DNA from: Bacillus sp. FJAT-27916
GTDB lineage: Bacteria > Bacillota > Bacilli > Bacillales > Pradoshiaceae
Assembly: GCF_001183965.1 (NCBI RefSeq)
Contig: NZ_LFZV01000001.1
Coordinates: 716,942-780,941, forward strand
Direction of reading: 5' to 3'
DNA: 64,000 nucleotides
Shown: positions 47,182 to 57,008 of the stretch, in pieces
How positions within the stretch are numbered: the first letter of the stretch is position 1
How the letters are laid out: every line of letters begins with the position of its first letter
Position numbers and translations under genes: made by a program
Notes under the pieces: model-generated
What the model saw: the letters and a program-made list of their open reading frames with translations, nothing else
The model's database searches: none
Told to the model about the DNA's origin: nothing

Positions 47182-49596
47182 ATGAGTTTCAATCATAAAG
47201 AGATTGAAAAGAAGTGGCAATCTTATTGGGAAGAACATAAAACGTTCAAAACGACTGATCATGTCGGAAAACGTAAATTTTACGCTTTGGATATGTTCCC
47301 GTATCCATCTGGAGCAGGTCTTCATGTTGGGCATCCAGAGGGCTATACAGCGACGGATATTCTCTCCCGATTGAAGCGGATGCAGGGCTATAATGTCCTT
47401 CATCCAATTGGATGGGATGCATTCGGTCTTCCTGCTGAGCAATATGCTCTTGATACAGGTAATGACCCGGAAGAATTTACAGCAAAGAATATTGAGACAT
47501 TCAAACGCCAAATTAAATCCCTCGGATTCTCTTATGATTGGGACCGTGAAATCAACACGACAGATCCAGACTATTATAAATGGACACAATGGATTTTCTT
47601 GAAGCTGTATGAAAAAGGGCTTGCCTATATGGATGAGATTCCGGTTAACTGGTGCCCGGCGCTTGGAACGGTATTGGCGAATGAAGAAGTCATCGACGGC
47701 AAGAGTGAGCGCGGCGGCCACCCGGTTATCAGAAAGCCGATGCGTCAATGGATTTTGAAAATTACGGCTTATGCAGACCGTTTGATTGAAGATTTAGAAG
47801 AACTTGATTGGCCAGAAAGTATTAAAGATATGCAGCGCAACTGGATTGGCCGTTCAGAAGGGGCTTCTGTGAACTTTACGATTGACGGTACGGACAAATC
47901 GTTCACAGTCTTTACGACTCGTCCTGATACATTGTTCGGTGCGACTTACACAGTGCTTTCTCCAGAGCATCCGCTTGTGGATGAAATTACGACAGAGGCG
48001 CAAAAAGCAGAGGTTGAAGCTTACAAACAATCCATTCAATCGAAGAGCGACCTTGAGAGAACAGAGCTTTCTAAAGAGAAAACTGGTGCATTTACAGGTG
48101 CTTATGCCATTAATCCCGCAAACGGCGAGAAGATTCCAGTATGGATCGCCGATTATGTTCTTATGAGCTATGGAACTGGTGCAATCATGGCGGTTCCAGC
48201 CCATGATGAGCGTGATTATGAGTTCGCGAAGAAATTCGAGCTTCCAATTCGTGAGGTTGTCGCTGGCGGCGATATCGAAAAAGAAGCATATGCAGGAGAA
48301 GGAGAGCATGTAAACTCTGACTTCCTGAATGGATTGAATAAAGAAGAAGCCATTCAAAAGATGATTGCATGGCTTGAAGAAAAAGGCATCGGTGAGAAGA
48401 AGGTAACATACCGTCTTCGTGACTGGAACTTCTCCCGTCAGCGCTACTGGGGAGAGCCAATTCCTATCATCCATTGGGAGGACGGAACGATGTCAGCTGT
48501 TCCTGAGTCAGAGCTTCCGCTTGTACTTCCCAAAACATCCGAAATCAAACCATCTGGTACGGGTGAATCACCGCTTGCAATCATTGATGAGTGGGTGAAT
48601 GTAACAGATCCTGAAACCGGACGTAAGGGCAGACGCGAAACCAATACAATGCCGCAATGGGCGGGCAGCTGCTGGTACTTCCTGCGCTATATCGATCCGA
48701 AAAACCCGAATGCAATCGCAGATCCTGAGAAGTTGAAGCATTGGCTTCCGGTTGATACGTATATCGGCGGCGCAGAGCATGCGGTTCTTCACTTGCTATA
48801 TGCTCGTTTCTGGCATAAATTCCTTTATGATATCGGTGTTGTACCAACGAAGGAACCATTCCAAAAGCTATTTAACCAAGGAATGATCCTTGGTGAGAAT
48901 AATGAGAAGATGAGTAAATCAAAGGGTAATGTCGTGAACCCGGATGATATCGTTGAAAGCCATGGAGCAGACACACTTCGTCTATATGAAATGTTCATGG
49001 GACCGCTTGATGCATCCATCGCATGGTCAACAAATGGACTCGACGGCTCAAGACGTTTCCTTGACCGTGTATGGAGACTGTATATCAATGAAGATGGAAC
49101 AGTAAATGATAAGATTACAGAATCAGCGGACACACATCTTGAGAAGGTATATCATCAAACTGTGAAGAAAGTGACAGAGGATCTTGAGAATCTGCACTTT
49201 AATACGGCGATTTCTCAAATGATGGTATTCGTGAATGAAGCGTACAAAGCAGAGATTCTTCCAATTCAATTCATGGAAGGCTTCGTGAAGCTACTTTCAC
49301 CAATCTGCCCGCATATGACAGAAGAGCTTTGGAGCCGACTAGGCCATAATGATACGCTTGCCTATGCATCTTGGCCCGCATATGATGAAAGCAAGCTGGT
49401 CGATAATGAAGTCGAAATCGTGATCCAGATTAATGGGAAAGTGAGAGCGAAGCTTCAAGTTCCTGCTGATATTACAAAGGAAGAAATGGAGAAAACGGTT
49501 ATGGAGAATGGAAAGGTCCTCGAGCAAATCGATGGCAAAACTGTTCGTAAAGTGATCGCGATTCCTGGAAAACTTGTTAATATCGTCGCAAACTAA
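47182..49596 (+). CDS. leuS: Leucyl-tRNA synthetase LeuS
   Basis: Class Ia synthetase charging tRNA-Leu. The HIGH-type motif is HVGH at 48-51, KMSKS is at 576-580, and the CP1 editing domain lies between ([12 protein letters not shown] at about 245-256). Length 804 is typical. ATG after AGGAGGAATT. Single-gene unit controlled by the T-box leader. Confidence 0.98.
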   Translation: MSFNHKEIEKKWQSYWEEHKTFKTTDHVGKRKFYALDMFPYPSGAGLHVGHPEGYTATDILSRLKRMQGYNVLHPIGWDAFGLPAEQYALDTGNDPEEFTAKNIETFKRQIKSLGFSYDWDREINTTDPDYYKWTQWIFLKLYEKGLAYMDEIPVNWCPALGTVLANEEVIDGKSERGGHPVIRKPMRQWILKITAYADRLIEDLEELDWPESIKDMQRNWIGRSEGASVNFTIDGTDKSFTVFTTRPDTLFGATYTVLSPEHPLVDEITTEAQKAEVEAYKQSIQSKSDLERTELSKEKTGAFTGAYAINPANGEKIPVWIADYVLMSYGTGAIMAVPAHDERDYEFAKKFELPIREVVAGGDIEKEAYAGEGEHVNSDFLNGLNKEEAIQKMIAWLEEKGIGEKKVTYRLRDWNFSRQRYWGEPIPIIHWEDGTMSAVPESELPLVLPKTSEIKPSGTGESPLAIIDEWVNVTDPETGRKGRRETNTMPQWAGSCWYFLRYIDPKNPNAIADPEKLKHWLPVDTYIGGAEHAVLHLLYARFWHKFLYDIGVVPTKEPFQKLFNQGMILGENNEKMSKSKGNVVNPDDIVESHGADTLRLYEMFMGPLDASIAWSTNGLDGSRRFLDRVWRLYINEDGTVNDKITESADTHLEKVYHQTVKKVTEDLENLHFNTAISQMMVFVNEAYKAEILPIQFMEGFVKLLSPICPHMTEELWSRLGHNDTLAYASWPAYDESKLVDNEVEIVIQINGKVRAKLQVPADITKEEMEKTVMENGKVLEQIDGKTVRKVIAIPGKLVNIVAN

Positions 49597-49608
49597 GTAG
49601 ATTTTTTG

Positions 49609-49642
49609 GCCGGCTGTCCGATTGGGTCAGCCGGTTTTTTTA
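49609..49642 (+). terminator. Terminator of leuS
   Basis: Stem CCGGCTG / CAGCCGG with an 11-nt loop and seven T. Confidence 0.88.
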
Positions 49643-49954
49643 TATATGAACAGAGCTGAAAACGATTACAGGCTTACGCCTCCATTATTGGGAAGGAGAA
49701 ATATTAAGGAGAATATGTTTCCTTATATGGTTAAGATAGTCCATATAATGTTTGTCTTATAGTCACTCTGATGAATGTCCACAAGTCTCATTACATATCA
49801 AGAGGTTCGGGACCAAATACATCTATTCTGATAATAAATCCTCTCTGAAATAATGAGATGTATCCATTGCGATATGACTGTTTTTTACCGTTTATTCAAC
49901 GCTTGTTTAATTGGTATCCCCTGTGGTAAACGACAATAAAGGAGGAGAAAGTAA
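49643..49954. other. Intergenic, nothing certain
   Basis: About 310 nt. A 15-codon frame at 49715-49762 follows AAGGAG and is hydrophobic (MFPYMVKIVHIMFVL), but it is too short to call a gene. No promoter was placed. Confidence 0.4.
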
Positions 49955-50836
49955 ATGAAGAAACAGGTGTCTACTGCCGTATGTCTGACTTTCATCTGCC
50001 TTGCCGGCTGCACACTGGAAAATGCCGATAGCAAAGAACAAGCGTCCAAAAAATCTAACCAGCCTGTCAGTACGGAAAAATTGTCAAACGATAAAAGTGA
50101 AGAAGATACAAAGAAGGACAATCCCCCTGCAACTGAAAACCCCTCAGCATCTGATGAAGATGGTGCCAATAACGTTCCAAATTCTCAAGAAAGTATCATC
50201 GCATCTGTTAAGGAACAAATTCAAAACAGCCTGCCTCCTAAGCTGCCAAAATATTTGCCAATGTCATCTGAAGAAATGAAGTTGAGTGCTGCTACCGATT
50301 CTAAGGATGATAGGTATCGAGTGACCTTCTTTGAAAGTAAGAAAGCAATCCCAATCAATGATAAAGAATTGAATGACAATGAAATCGCTAAACCCATTGC
50401 TGTAATAGAAGCTAGACAATATGAAACCAATCAGGAAGCCAAATCTAAAATTGGCTACATATCTCCTGAAGATATCCCGACAGGCAATCCTGCTATCAAT
50501 CTTGGCCATTCAATCAAAGGGTATGAAGAGGGTGGTATGGGTAATAAATGGCTGAATTGGCATGAAGGGAGATGGTACCTTCAGATCCATGCCAACAATC
50601 TAGAAGGTGCTAATGAATACGTGCCGCTCGCAAAACAGATGGTTGACTACTTGGAGAGTAATTCACTGCCTGTACCAAATCAATATGGTTCCGTCAAAGC
50701 AGACGTCGACCAACAAAAGACAGAAGATAATCAAATTTCCTGGCAGGAAGAAAAAATCGTTTATACGATTTCAGAAGTAGAGGATCCAATAAAAATGCTC
50801 GAAATCGCCACCCACTTTGATGGAATGGGAAAATAA
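49955..50836 (+). CDS. Predicted lipoprotein of unknown function
   Basis: A 293-residue protein with a lipoprotein signal (CLAGC, Cys at 19) followed by a 70-residue low-complexity, Ser/Lys/Asp/Glu-rich linker and a folded C-terminal domain. The end of that domain (ISWQEEKIVYTISEVEDPIKMLEIA) resembles the short beta-hairpin plus helix of DUF4367-type domains, but this is uncertain. ATG after AAAGGAGGAG. It stands alone between leuS and cse60 and is probably anchored on the outer face of the membrane. Confidence 0.72.
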   Translation: MKKQVSTAVCLTFICLAGCTLENADSKEQASKKSNQPVSTEKLSNDKSEEDTKKDNPPATENPSASDEDGANNVPNSQESIIASVKEQIQNSLPPKLPKYLPMSSEEMKLSAATDSKDDRYRVTFFESKKAIPINDKELNDNEIAKPIAVIEARQYETNQEAKSKIGYISPEDIPTGNPAINLGHSIKGYEEGGMGNKWLNWHEGRWYLQIHANNLEGANEYVPLAKQMVDYLESNSLPVPNQYGSVKADVDQQKTEDNQISWQEEKIVYTISEVEDPIKMLEIATHFDGMGK

Positions 50837-50962
50837 GTTGGTCAATATTGAATCCTCCCCGTAAAATTATAAAGGTAATATCAGACCGAGGAATATTCAA
50901 TATTTGTGTATAAAGATCAAACTATTTGGCTATGACTGTCCTAAAAGGAGGCAGGAGAGCCG

Positions 50963-51148
50963 ATGATACAAGTGAAGATGTTTGATTATGAACATGAAAA
51001 AGACTTGGAAAATGGGATGAATCACTTCCTAGGACAGATTAGGGAGGACCAAATCGTCGACATTAAGTATGAAATTGCCGCTTTTGGAGAAGAAGAGGAA
51101 GAAAATCAGATTTATTGCTTTAGTGCAATGGTCATTTATCGTAAATAA
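50963..51148 (+). CDS. cse60: Sporulation protein Cse60
   Basis: A 61-residue protein starting MIQVKMFDYEHEKDLENGMN and ending in QIYCFSAMVIYRK. It matches the small Cse60 family, made under sporulation control (sigma-E) in B. subtilis; the molecular role is unknown. ATG after AAAGGAGG. Single gene with a terminator. Confidence 0.8.
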   Translation: MIQVKMFDYEHEKDLENGMNHFLGQIREDQIVDIKYEIAAFGEEEEENQIYCFSAMVIYRK

Positions 51149-51182
51149 AACGCCGAATCCGTTATGAGGGATTCGGCGTTTT
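51147..51182. terminator. Bidirectional terminator, cse60 / CNNM gene
   Basis: 14-bp perfect stem AAAACGCCGAATCC / GGATTCGGCGTTTT with an 8-nt loop; its A and T ends serve both strands. Confidence 0.9.
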
Positions 51183-51184
51183 CA

Positions 51185-52474
51185 TTATTTATCGGCTTTC
51201 TTGATCTCAAGATAGTGAATATGGTTGCCTTCATGTTCATGAATCTTAAAGATGTGGCCCTCTGCTTCAACCTCAGTGCCATCTTGGATTTCGAAATGGT
51301 TTGATAGGAACCAGCCGCCGATTGTGTCAACGACCTCATTTGAAATCTCGATACCAAGCAGCTCATTGATATCATCGATGAGAAGCTTGGCACTTACGAT
51401 ATAGTGGTTTGTTCCAAGCTTGCGGATATCAGGTACCTCTGTTTCGTCGAATTCATCACGGATTTCTCCGACGATTTCTTCAATGATATCCTCTGCAGTA
51501 ACCAATCCGGATGTGCCGCCATATTCATCGATTAAGATGGCGATATGAGTGCGTTCCTTTTGCATTTTTACAAGAAGGTCATGGATTGGTATGGTCTCAA
51601 TGACACTAATGACTGGACTGATTAATGATTCGAGTGTGACATCCTTCTTCAAATGCATTTCAGTCAAGAATTCTTTCGCATTCAAGAATCCGACGATATT
51701 ATCCTTGTCGCCATCTTCTACAGGAAAACGTGTATAACGCTCTTCTTGAATGATGGAGAATACCTCTTCGATGGAGTCATCCTTTGATATGCTGACGATT
51801 TCTGTACGCGGTACCATGATTTCTCTTGCTTTCCGTTCGTCAAATTCAAAAATATTGTTTACATATTTGTATTCATTCTTATTAATGGAGCCTTTTTTGT
51901 AGCTGTCTGCCAGCAATAGGCGAAGCTCCTCTTCTGAATAGCTGTTCTCGTGCTCTGAAGCCGGCTGGAAACCAATCAGCTTGACGAGTAAACGAGCTGA
52001 ACCATTCAAAAGCCAGATAAATGGATATAGGATACGGTAGAACAAAATAATCAGCGGTGACAGGAATAGCGTCATCGTTTCTGCCTTTTGGATGGCAATT
52101 GTCTTAGGAGCCAGTTCGCCCACGACCACGTGAATAAACGTCACGATGATAAAGGCAACGGCAAGGGACATAATGTGAGTGACCTCCATATTGAGACCCA
52201 TCAGTTCAAATAGGGGAGAAAGGATTACCTCAAATGTCGGTTCTCCAATCCACCCTAGACCGAGTGCCGTAACCGTAATTCCGAGCTGGCAGGCAGATAA
52301 ATATTCGTCCAGGTGGGTTGTTACTTTCTTTGCGGACAAAGCGCCCTTCTTGCCTTCAGCGACAAGCTGGTCAATCTTTGAGGAACGCACCTTTACGATG
52401 GCAAACTCAGTTGCAACGAAAAAGGCGGTTAAGATGATTAGGATTACAAAAGCGATTAAATAGATGGTAGTCAA
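51185..52474 (-). CDS. CNNM/HlyC-type membrane protein with CBS and CorC domains
   Basis: A 429-residue protein: an N-terminal DUF21 domain with three to four membrane helices (about 1-190), a CBS pair (about 210-330, from [20 protein letters not shown]) and a C-terminal CorC/HlyC domain. This layout is that of the Mg2+ / divalent cation transporters related to CNNM proteins (B. subtilis YhdP, MpfA and others). The start is TTG at 52474. The gene upstream is a MerR-type regulator, the same pairing as yhdP-yhdQ. Confidence 0.88.
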   Translation of the reverse strand: MTTIYLIAFVILIILTAFFVATEFAIVKVRSSKIDQLVAEGKKGALSAKKVTTHLDEYLSACQLGITVTALGLGWIGEPTFEVILSPLFELMGLNMEVTHIMSLAVAFIIVTFIHVVVGELAPKTIAIQKAETMTLFLSPLIILFYRILYPFIWLLNGSARLLVKLIGFQPASEHENSYSEEELRLLLADSYKKGSINKNEYKYVNNIFEFDERKAREIMVPRTEIVSISKDDSIEEVFSIIQEERYTRFPVEDGDKDNIVGFLNAKEFLTEMHLKKDVTLESLISPVISVIETIPIHDLLVKMQKERTHIAILIDEYGGTSGLVTAEDIIEEIVGEIRDEFDETEVPDIRKLGTNHYIVSAKLLIDDINELLGIEISNEVVDTIGGWFLSNHFEIQDGTEVEAEGHIFKIHEHEGNHIHYLEIKKADK

Positions 52475-52520
52475 ATAGCAGTCTTACAGCTAGGGTAAGA
52501 CGTACACCTCCTGTAGTTGG

Positions 52521-52918
52521 TTATGATTTAGTCAGCAGCAGCATTAGCAGCTGCATCGATTGTATCAAGGATGAGGCGTCAACTTGTTTCTTGACGACAT
52601 CCTGATCTTTGCCCATATCGTTTATGAGCGATGATACTTCTTGTTCAATGTCACGGATTTTTGCCCGTATTTCTTGGACATCGATTTCCTCCGAATATCG
52701 GTTAATCAATTCCTTTTTTATCTCAGTCAGGGATAACTGTTTATGTTTACATTCCTCGATAAACAAAAGTCTCTCGATGGAGGATTCATCATATAGCCGA
52801 TAATTGGAGGGCGATCTCTCTGCTATTAGCAGGCCGAGGTTCGTGTAATAATCAATAGTCCTTTTGGTGACATTCGTGGCTTTTGATAATTCGCCGATTC
52901 TTAGTTTCTTTGCCCCAT
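52521..52918 (-). pseudogene. MerR-family regulator, frameshifted at its start
   Basis: From 52904 down, one frame reads KLRIGELSKATNVTKRTIDY and on through NYRLYDESSIERL to a coiled-coil tail ending at 52521: a full MerR protein of about 132 residues. No ATG, GTG or TTG opens that frame. An ATG at 52918, with GGAGG 10 nt upstream, would open it if the run of four G after it had five. As read, that ATG gives a five-residue peptide. It is a 1-nt deletion, a sequencing error, or a very unusual start. A TTG at 52766 opens only an 81-residue tail without the DNA-binding domain. Confidence 0.75.
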
Positions 52919-52933
52919 TAAGGAAAGACCTCC

Positions 52934-52953
52934 AAACTATAACGTGATGGTTT
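52934..52953. promoter_or_regulatory. Inverted repeat, possible operator of the MerR gene
   Basis: AAACTATAAC / GTGATGGTTT forms a 20-bp dyad with two mismatches. It lies between the -10 box and the ribosome binding site of the MerR gene and may be an autoregulatory site. Confidence 0.4.
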
Positions 52954-52961
52954 ATTTTTTG

Positions 52962-52990
52962 ATTATATATTTTCTGAAATCTTTATTCAA
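52962..52990 (-). promoter_or_regulatory. Promoter of the MerR / CNNM unit
   Basis: On the minus strand TTGAAT (52990-52985), 17 nt, TATAAT (52967-52962). The spacer has normal length, unlike the 19-20 nt spacers activated by MerR proteins, so it is a constitutive or repressed promoter. Confidence 0.6.
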
Positions 52991-53009
52991 CTTAAAGAGC
53001 TCGAAACCA

Positions 53010-53042
53010 TAAAAATAAGGATGCCCTTAAAAGGACATCCAC
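53010..53042 (-). terminator. Terminator of the vanZ-like gene
   Basis: Minus-strand stem GGATGTCCTT / AAGGGCATCC with a short loop, followed by TTATTTTT. Confidence 0.75.
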
Positions 53043-53052
53043 TAAAAAGAGA

Positions 53053-53535
53053 TTATTTGTGCACCTTGCTTTGAATAAGCACAGCCGCAGCGGCAGATTG
53101 GAGAATCTTGAGCAGCATGTACCCAAAAAGACCTCCGATGGTGTTTAAGATCATGTCATCCACATCAAAGCCCCCTACATGGAAAACGAGCTGAATGGTT
53201 TCCACAGTAAGGGACACGAAGAAAGAGAATATGGTAATCTTAATTGCCCCTTTCCAGCGCTCTGAGAGAAGGGGAAGTAAAAAGCCTAGCGGCATAAAGG
53301 CAATAATATTACCGAATAGATTGGTGAACCATATACGGAAACTAAAGTAATCCATATAAATGATATACATTTTGATGGTCTCAAACGGTGTCAGGTTATA
53401 ATCCTCCACTCGGATATCCTGACGATAATAGCCAAAAAATAATAGATAGGATAAGAGTAAAAGATAAGCAGCAAATAAGAGATATAGGAAGGCAGTCATT
53501 ATCTTGCTGTTGGCTACTCGTTCTAGAAGATTCAT
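53053..53535 (-). CDS. VanZ-family membrane protein
   Basis: A 160-residue protein with four to five hydrophobic segments. The VanZ pattern is clear: NLTPFETIKMY, then LFGNIIAFMPLGFLLPLL and the conserved VETIQLVFHVGGFDVDDMILNTIGG, cited here only as the block at about 111-135. VanZ proteins give low-level teicoplanin resistance in some hosts, but most chromosomal members are of unknown function. ATG at 53535 after GGGGGAG; ytfP ends 18 nt upstream. Confidence 0.85.
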   Translation of the reverse strand: MNLLERVANSKIMTAFLYLLFAAYLLLLSYLLFFGYYRQDIRVEDYNLTPFETIKMYIIYMDYFSFRIWFTNLFGNIIAFMPLGFLLPLLSERWKGAIKITIFSFFVSLTVETIQLVFHVGGFDVDDMILNTIGGLFGYMLLKILQSAAAAVLIQSKVHK

Positions 53536-53553
53536 TACATGCTCCCCCTTGCC

Positions 53554-54825
53554 CTATTGTCTTGTTTGTGCATTCATGGCTGCGTTGATTCCTGCAAGAC
53601 GTCCGGTAACGAGGGCAGAGGTAATATTGTAGCCTCCAGTGTACCCGTGAATATCTAATATTTCGCCGCAGAAGAATAAACCTGGCATGAGCTTGCTGGC
53701 CATAGTTTTCGGCTCTACTTCTTTGACAGATATCCCCCCGCCGGTGACAAATGCCTTATCCAGAGAGAGTGTGCCGTTTACAGCCACTGGGAATTTCTTG
53801 ATATCTTGACAGAATGAACGCCATTTATCGTGGGAGATAGTTGCCCCCTGTGCAGCCGGGTCAATTTGATTCCTTTCCAGCAGAAATAATAGATAACGTT
53901 CAGGGAGAAGTCCCTTCAGGCTATTTTTCACTGCCTTCTTATCATCTGTCTTAATGGTTTGAATGATTTGCTGGAACAATTGCTCCGCATTCATATCCGG
54001 CAGTGCATCAATTTGGACGATAACTTCTTTTAGCTTCCATTTCTTCAGTGCCTTGACAACAAACTGGCTGCATCTAAGCACGCCTGGACCTGATAAGCCA
54101 AAATGGGTAAAGATCATGTCCATGCGATGGGTAATGAGCGCCTTGCCCTTTGGATTCAATACACTGATGGATACGTCGCGTAAGGAGAGACCCTGTAATG
54201 CTTTATTTTGGATGAATGTCTCACTGGAGGTTAAAGGCACCTCCGTTGGGAAAAGCTCAGTTACTGTATGACCGGCTTTCTCTGCCCAGGCATATCCATC
54301 TCCGGTTGAACCTGTATGCGGAACGGATTTACCCCCGACTGCTAGGACGACTGAACTCGTTTCAATAAGTTCTCCTTCTTTTGTCTGGATACCTTTAACA
54401 TGACCGTCCTCATAGAGGACATCACTGACAGGACAATCGGTACGGACGTGTGCACCAAGCTCGAGCAGACGCCCAACCATGGCATCGACAACGGATTGAG
54501 CCTTGTCGTTAACAGGGAACATCCGCCCATGGTCTTCTTCCTTAAGTTCTACGCCAAGCTCTTTGAAGAAGGATATGATTCCTTCATTATCAAATTCGGA
54601 AAAAGCTCCATAAAGGAATTTTCCGTTTCCTGGGATATGGCGGATAATCTCTTCAACAGGCAGACGATTCGTTACATTGCAGCGTCCTCCGCCTGAGATG
54701 GCTAATTTTCTGCCGAGTTTGGACCCTTTATCAATTAACAGCGTAGAAGACCCCTTCTCTGCGGCTGCTATGGCAGCCATAAGTCCAGAGGGGCCTCCAC
54801 CAATAATCACAACATCATATTTCAT
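53554..54825 (-). CDS. ytfP: FAD-dependent oxidoreductase YtfP (HI0933/BaiN-like)
   Basis: A 423-residue flavoprotein. The FAD dinucleotide fold is [17 protein letters not shown] (about 9-25), followed by [18 protein letters not shown] typical of the HI0933 family, and a late GGGISVKEV / [10 protein letters not shown] region. ATG at 54825. It is divergent from ytgP as in B. subtilis. The substrate is unknown; relatives reduce unsaturated bonds. Confidence 0.9.
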   Translation of the reverse strand: MKYDVVIIGGGPSGLMAAIAAAEKGSSTLLIDKGSKLGRKLAISGGGRCNVTNRLPVEEIIRHIPGNGKFLYGAFSEFDNEGIISFFKELGVELKEEDHGRMFPVNDKAQSVVDAMVGRLLELGAHVRTDCPVSDVLYEDGHVKGIQTKEGELIETSSVVLAVGGKSVPHTGSTGDGYAWAEKAGHTVTELFPTEVPLTSSETFIQNKALQGLSLRDVSISVLNPKGKALITHRMDMIFTHFGLSGPGVLRCSQFVVKALKKWKLKEVIVQIDALPDMNAEQLFQQIIQTIKTDDKKAVKNSLKGLLPERYLLFLLERNQIDPAAQGATISHDKWRSFCQDIKKFPVAVNGTLSLDKAFVTGGGISVKEVEPKTMASKLMPGLFFCGEILDIHGYTGGYNITSALVTGRLAGINAAMNAQTRQ

Positions 54826-55061
54826 CTATTCCACTCATTTCTAACATGCTTATAAGGTCTATTATAAGCGAATCTCACAAGAAGGCAAAAGCAAGAGCGG
54901 GGAATGGATATGTATATATTGGAAGGGTATCTATTGTATTGACCTTAAACTTACAACTTATCTCATTGTCAAAAGGTATGGAAAAGAGTAAACTACTGAA
55001 TAGTGAACATAAAAATAAATCTATTCTACTATATAAGTGAAAGTACGAAAGGGTTTGAAGC

Positions 55062-56669
55062 ATGTCATCGAAACTGATTAGAGGCACCTTTATTTTGACT
55101 ATTGGCATGGTTTTTTCGAAAATGCTCGGATTATTCTATGTCATTCCCTTTAATAAAATCGTAGGAACCGAAGGCATTGCCTTATATGGGTTTGCCTACA
55201 CTCCTTATACGATTTTCATTAGCATCGCAACTGCTGGGGTTCCGATGGCTGTAGCAAAATTTGTAGCAAAGTATAATGCGATGGGTGAATATGCAATCGG
55301 GAGGAAGCTGTTTGAGTCAGGTCAAAAGGTCATGATGATGACTGGGGTATTTGCCTTTCTGCTCATGTATGTTACTGCTCCTGGACTAGCTTCTGTCATG
55401 GAGACGCAGTCCTATTCAGTCGAAGAGGTGACTACGGTTATCAGGTCAGTCAGCTTTGCCTTGATTCTTGTCCCATCCCAAAGCTTGTTCCGGGGGTTCT
55501 TCCAAGGAAATGAATCAATGGGACCGACAGCTGTCTCCCAAGTTATTGAGCAAATTGTTCGCATCATTTTCATGCTTGCGGGAGCTTACATTGTCTTGAA
55601 TGTACTTGGTGGAAGTATCGTACCCGCGATGGGGGTAGCCGTGTTTTCGGCATTTGTTGGAGCCGTTGCCGGGCTTGTTGTTTTACTTTGGTATTGGCGG
55701 AAGCGGAAGGGGCATCTTGATGCTTTGCTTAAGAAAAGCAAAAATGAAGTGGACATCTCAATGGGAGCCATCTACAAGGAAATTCTCCTTTCATCAATTC
55801 CCTTCATTTTTGTCGGTCTTGCGATGCCACTTTTCCAAATGGTTGATACGCTCACCTTTAACAGGGCAATGGTATCGATTGGGCTTGCTGAGATTACCGA
55901 TACGGCTTTTGGTGTGTTGAACGTGACCTCGCAGAAGCTCGTTCTCATTCCCATGACGCTAGCTACAGCGTTTTCACTATCCATCGTGCCAAGTGTGACA
56001 AAATCATTTGTGGAGAAGAAATGGACGTTATACAATCAACAATTAACTGAAACATTCCAAGTGCTTTTATTCTTGCTTATTCCAGCAGTTACGGGGATGA
56101 GTGTTCTTGCAGACAGTGTTTACGGATCCTTCTACGGTTTCTCTGAACTTGGTTCTTCTGTTTTAGCCGTCTATGCGCCTGTAACGATATTATTCGCGAT
56201 GTTCTCTGTGACCGCAGCTATCATGCAGGGAATTAACCAACAAAGGTTTACCGTTCTTAGCTTATTGACAGGTTTACTCGTGAAGCTAAGCATAAATATT
56301 CCTCTTATCCGGATGTTTGAGACAAATGGAGCGGTATATGCGACAGGTCTGGGATTCTTAGTTGCTATTCTGATTAATCTATATATAATTCATTATTTTT
56401 CAGGATACAAGCCAGGTCTTGTCCTTCGCCGGTCCCTCCTTGCGCTCCTTATTGCTGCTGTGATGGCTGTTGTTGTTAAATTGCTCGATATACTCCTAGC
56501 TGGATGGCTGGGCTCTGGCGGCCAGATGATTGCGGTGATGCGTGTAGCCATTACGATACCAGTCGGGGTTCTTGTCTACTTCCTTCTCTCTTATAAGACA
56601 GGCCTTCTCCAGGCGGTATTTGGAGAAAAGACGGATGCTCTGATGCGTAAGTTTCGTATAAAGAAATAA
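55062..56669 (+). CDS. murJ: Lipid II flippase YtgP/MurJ (MOP superfamily)
   Basis: A 535-residue polytopic protein with about 14 membrane helices. It starts LIRGTFILTIGMVFSKMLGL and has the polysaccharide-synthase/MurJ pattern with charged residues inside helices. In B. subtilis YtgP can flip lipid II and is partly redundant with Amj. ATG at 55062, AAAGGG upstream. Single gene with a shared terminator. Confidence 0.88.
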   Translation: MSSKLIRGTFILTIGMVFSKMLGLFYVIPFNKIVGTEGIALYGFAYTPYTIFISIATAGVPMAVAKFVAKYNAMGEYAIGRKLFESGQKVMMMTGVFAFLLMYVTAPGLASVMETQSYSVEEVTTVIRSVSFALILVPSQSLFRGFFQGNESMGPTAVSQVIEQIVRIIFMLAGAYIVLNVLGGSIVPAMGVAVFSAFVGAVAGLVVLLWYWRKRKGHLDALLKKSKNEVDISMGAIYKEILLSSIPFIFVGLAMPLFQMVDTLTFNRAMVSIGLAEITDTAFGVLNVTSQKLVLIPMTLATAFSLSIVPSVTKSFVEKKWTLYNQQLTETFQVLLFLLIPAVTGMSVLADSVYGSFYGFSELGSSVLAVYAPVTILFAMFSVTAAIMQGINQQRFTVLSLLTGLLVKLSINIPLIRMFETNGAVYATGLGFLVAILINLYIIHYFSGYKPGLVLRRSLLALLIAAVMAVVVKLLDILLAGWLGSGGQMIAVMRVAITIPVGVLVYFLLSYKTGLLQAVFGEKTDALMRKFRIKK

Positions 56670-56684
56670 ATGAAGGAAAATGAA

Positions 56685-56712
56685 GATGGCCTGCTTTTTA
56701 AAGCAGGCCATC
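56685..56712. terminator. Hairpin between ytgP and the convergent small gene
   Basis: 13-bp perfect stem GATGGCCTGCTTT / AAAGCAGGCCATC with a 2-nt loop. The T tracts on both sides are poor, but it is placed where both converging transcripts should end. Confidence 0.65.
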
Positions 56713-56715
56713 ACT

Positions 56716-56940
56716 TTAATAATCTTCTCGTATACCGAGGATATTCTCGATGCGGCTTACGCGTCGGTCCAGCCTGTTGACCTGGCGCTCGAGTTGGTTA
56801 AGCCGACTGTTTATGCTGCCCCCTTGTGGAGGGAAACCTGGAATGCCTGGGATTCCAGGAAATAAGGTAGGATTAGGAGGAGCTTGCTGCCGGCTTTCCT
56901 GTTCGACCGACATGGGGTGGAAATAGGATGAATAATACAT
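56716..56940 (-). CDS. Small Pro/Gly-rich protein with C-terminal coiled coil
   Basis: A 74-residue protein. The middle has a Pro/Gly-rich collagen-like stretch (FPGIPGIPGFPPQGG) and the C-terminal 30 residues form a heptad coiled coil (LNQLERQVNRLDRRVSRIEN). The ATG at 56940 follows AAGGAG; the frame extends 15 codons upstream without a site. A spore-surface role would fit but is only a guess. Confidence 0.7.
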   Translation of the reverse strand: MYYSSYFHPMSVEQESRQQAPPNPTLFPGIPGIPGFPPQGGSINSRLNQLERQVNRLDRRVSRIENILGIREDY

Positions 56941-57008
56941 GGAAACACTCCTTGTGTTTGAATTTGTACCGTACAGTTTATTCAAATAATGATAAATAGG
57001 TGATACAG

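Noticed and set aside
47131-48474. Long minus-strand frames (205 and 206 codons) opposite leuS
   Set aside because: They mirror the codon pattern of leuS and have no ribosome binding site or family resemblance.
49715-49762. 15-codon hydrophobic frame with an AAGGAG site
   Set aside because: Too short to separate from chance; no leader-type control elements next to it.
53053-53535. VanZ-like gene as a glycopeptide resistance gene
   Set aside because: No van ligase or regulatory genes nearby; chromosomal VanZ homologues are common in Bacillaceae and mostly uncharacterised.
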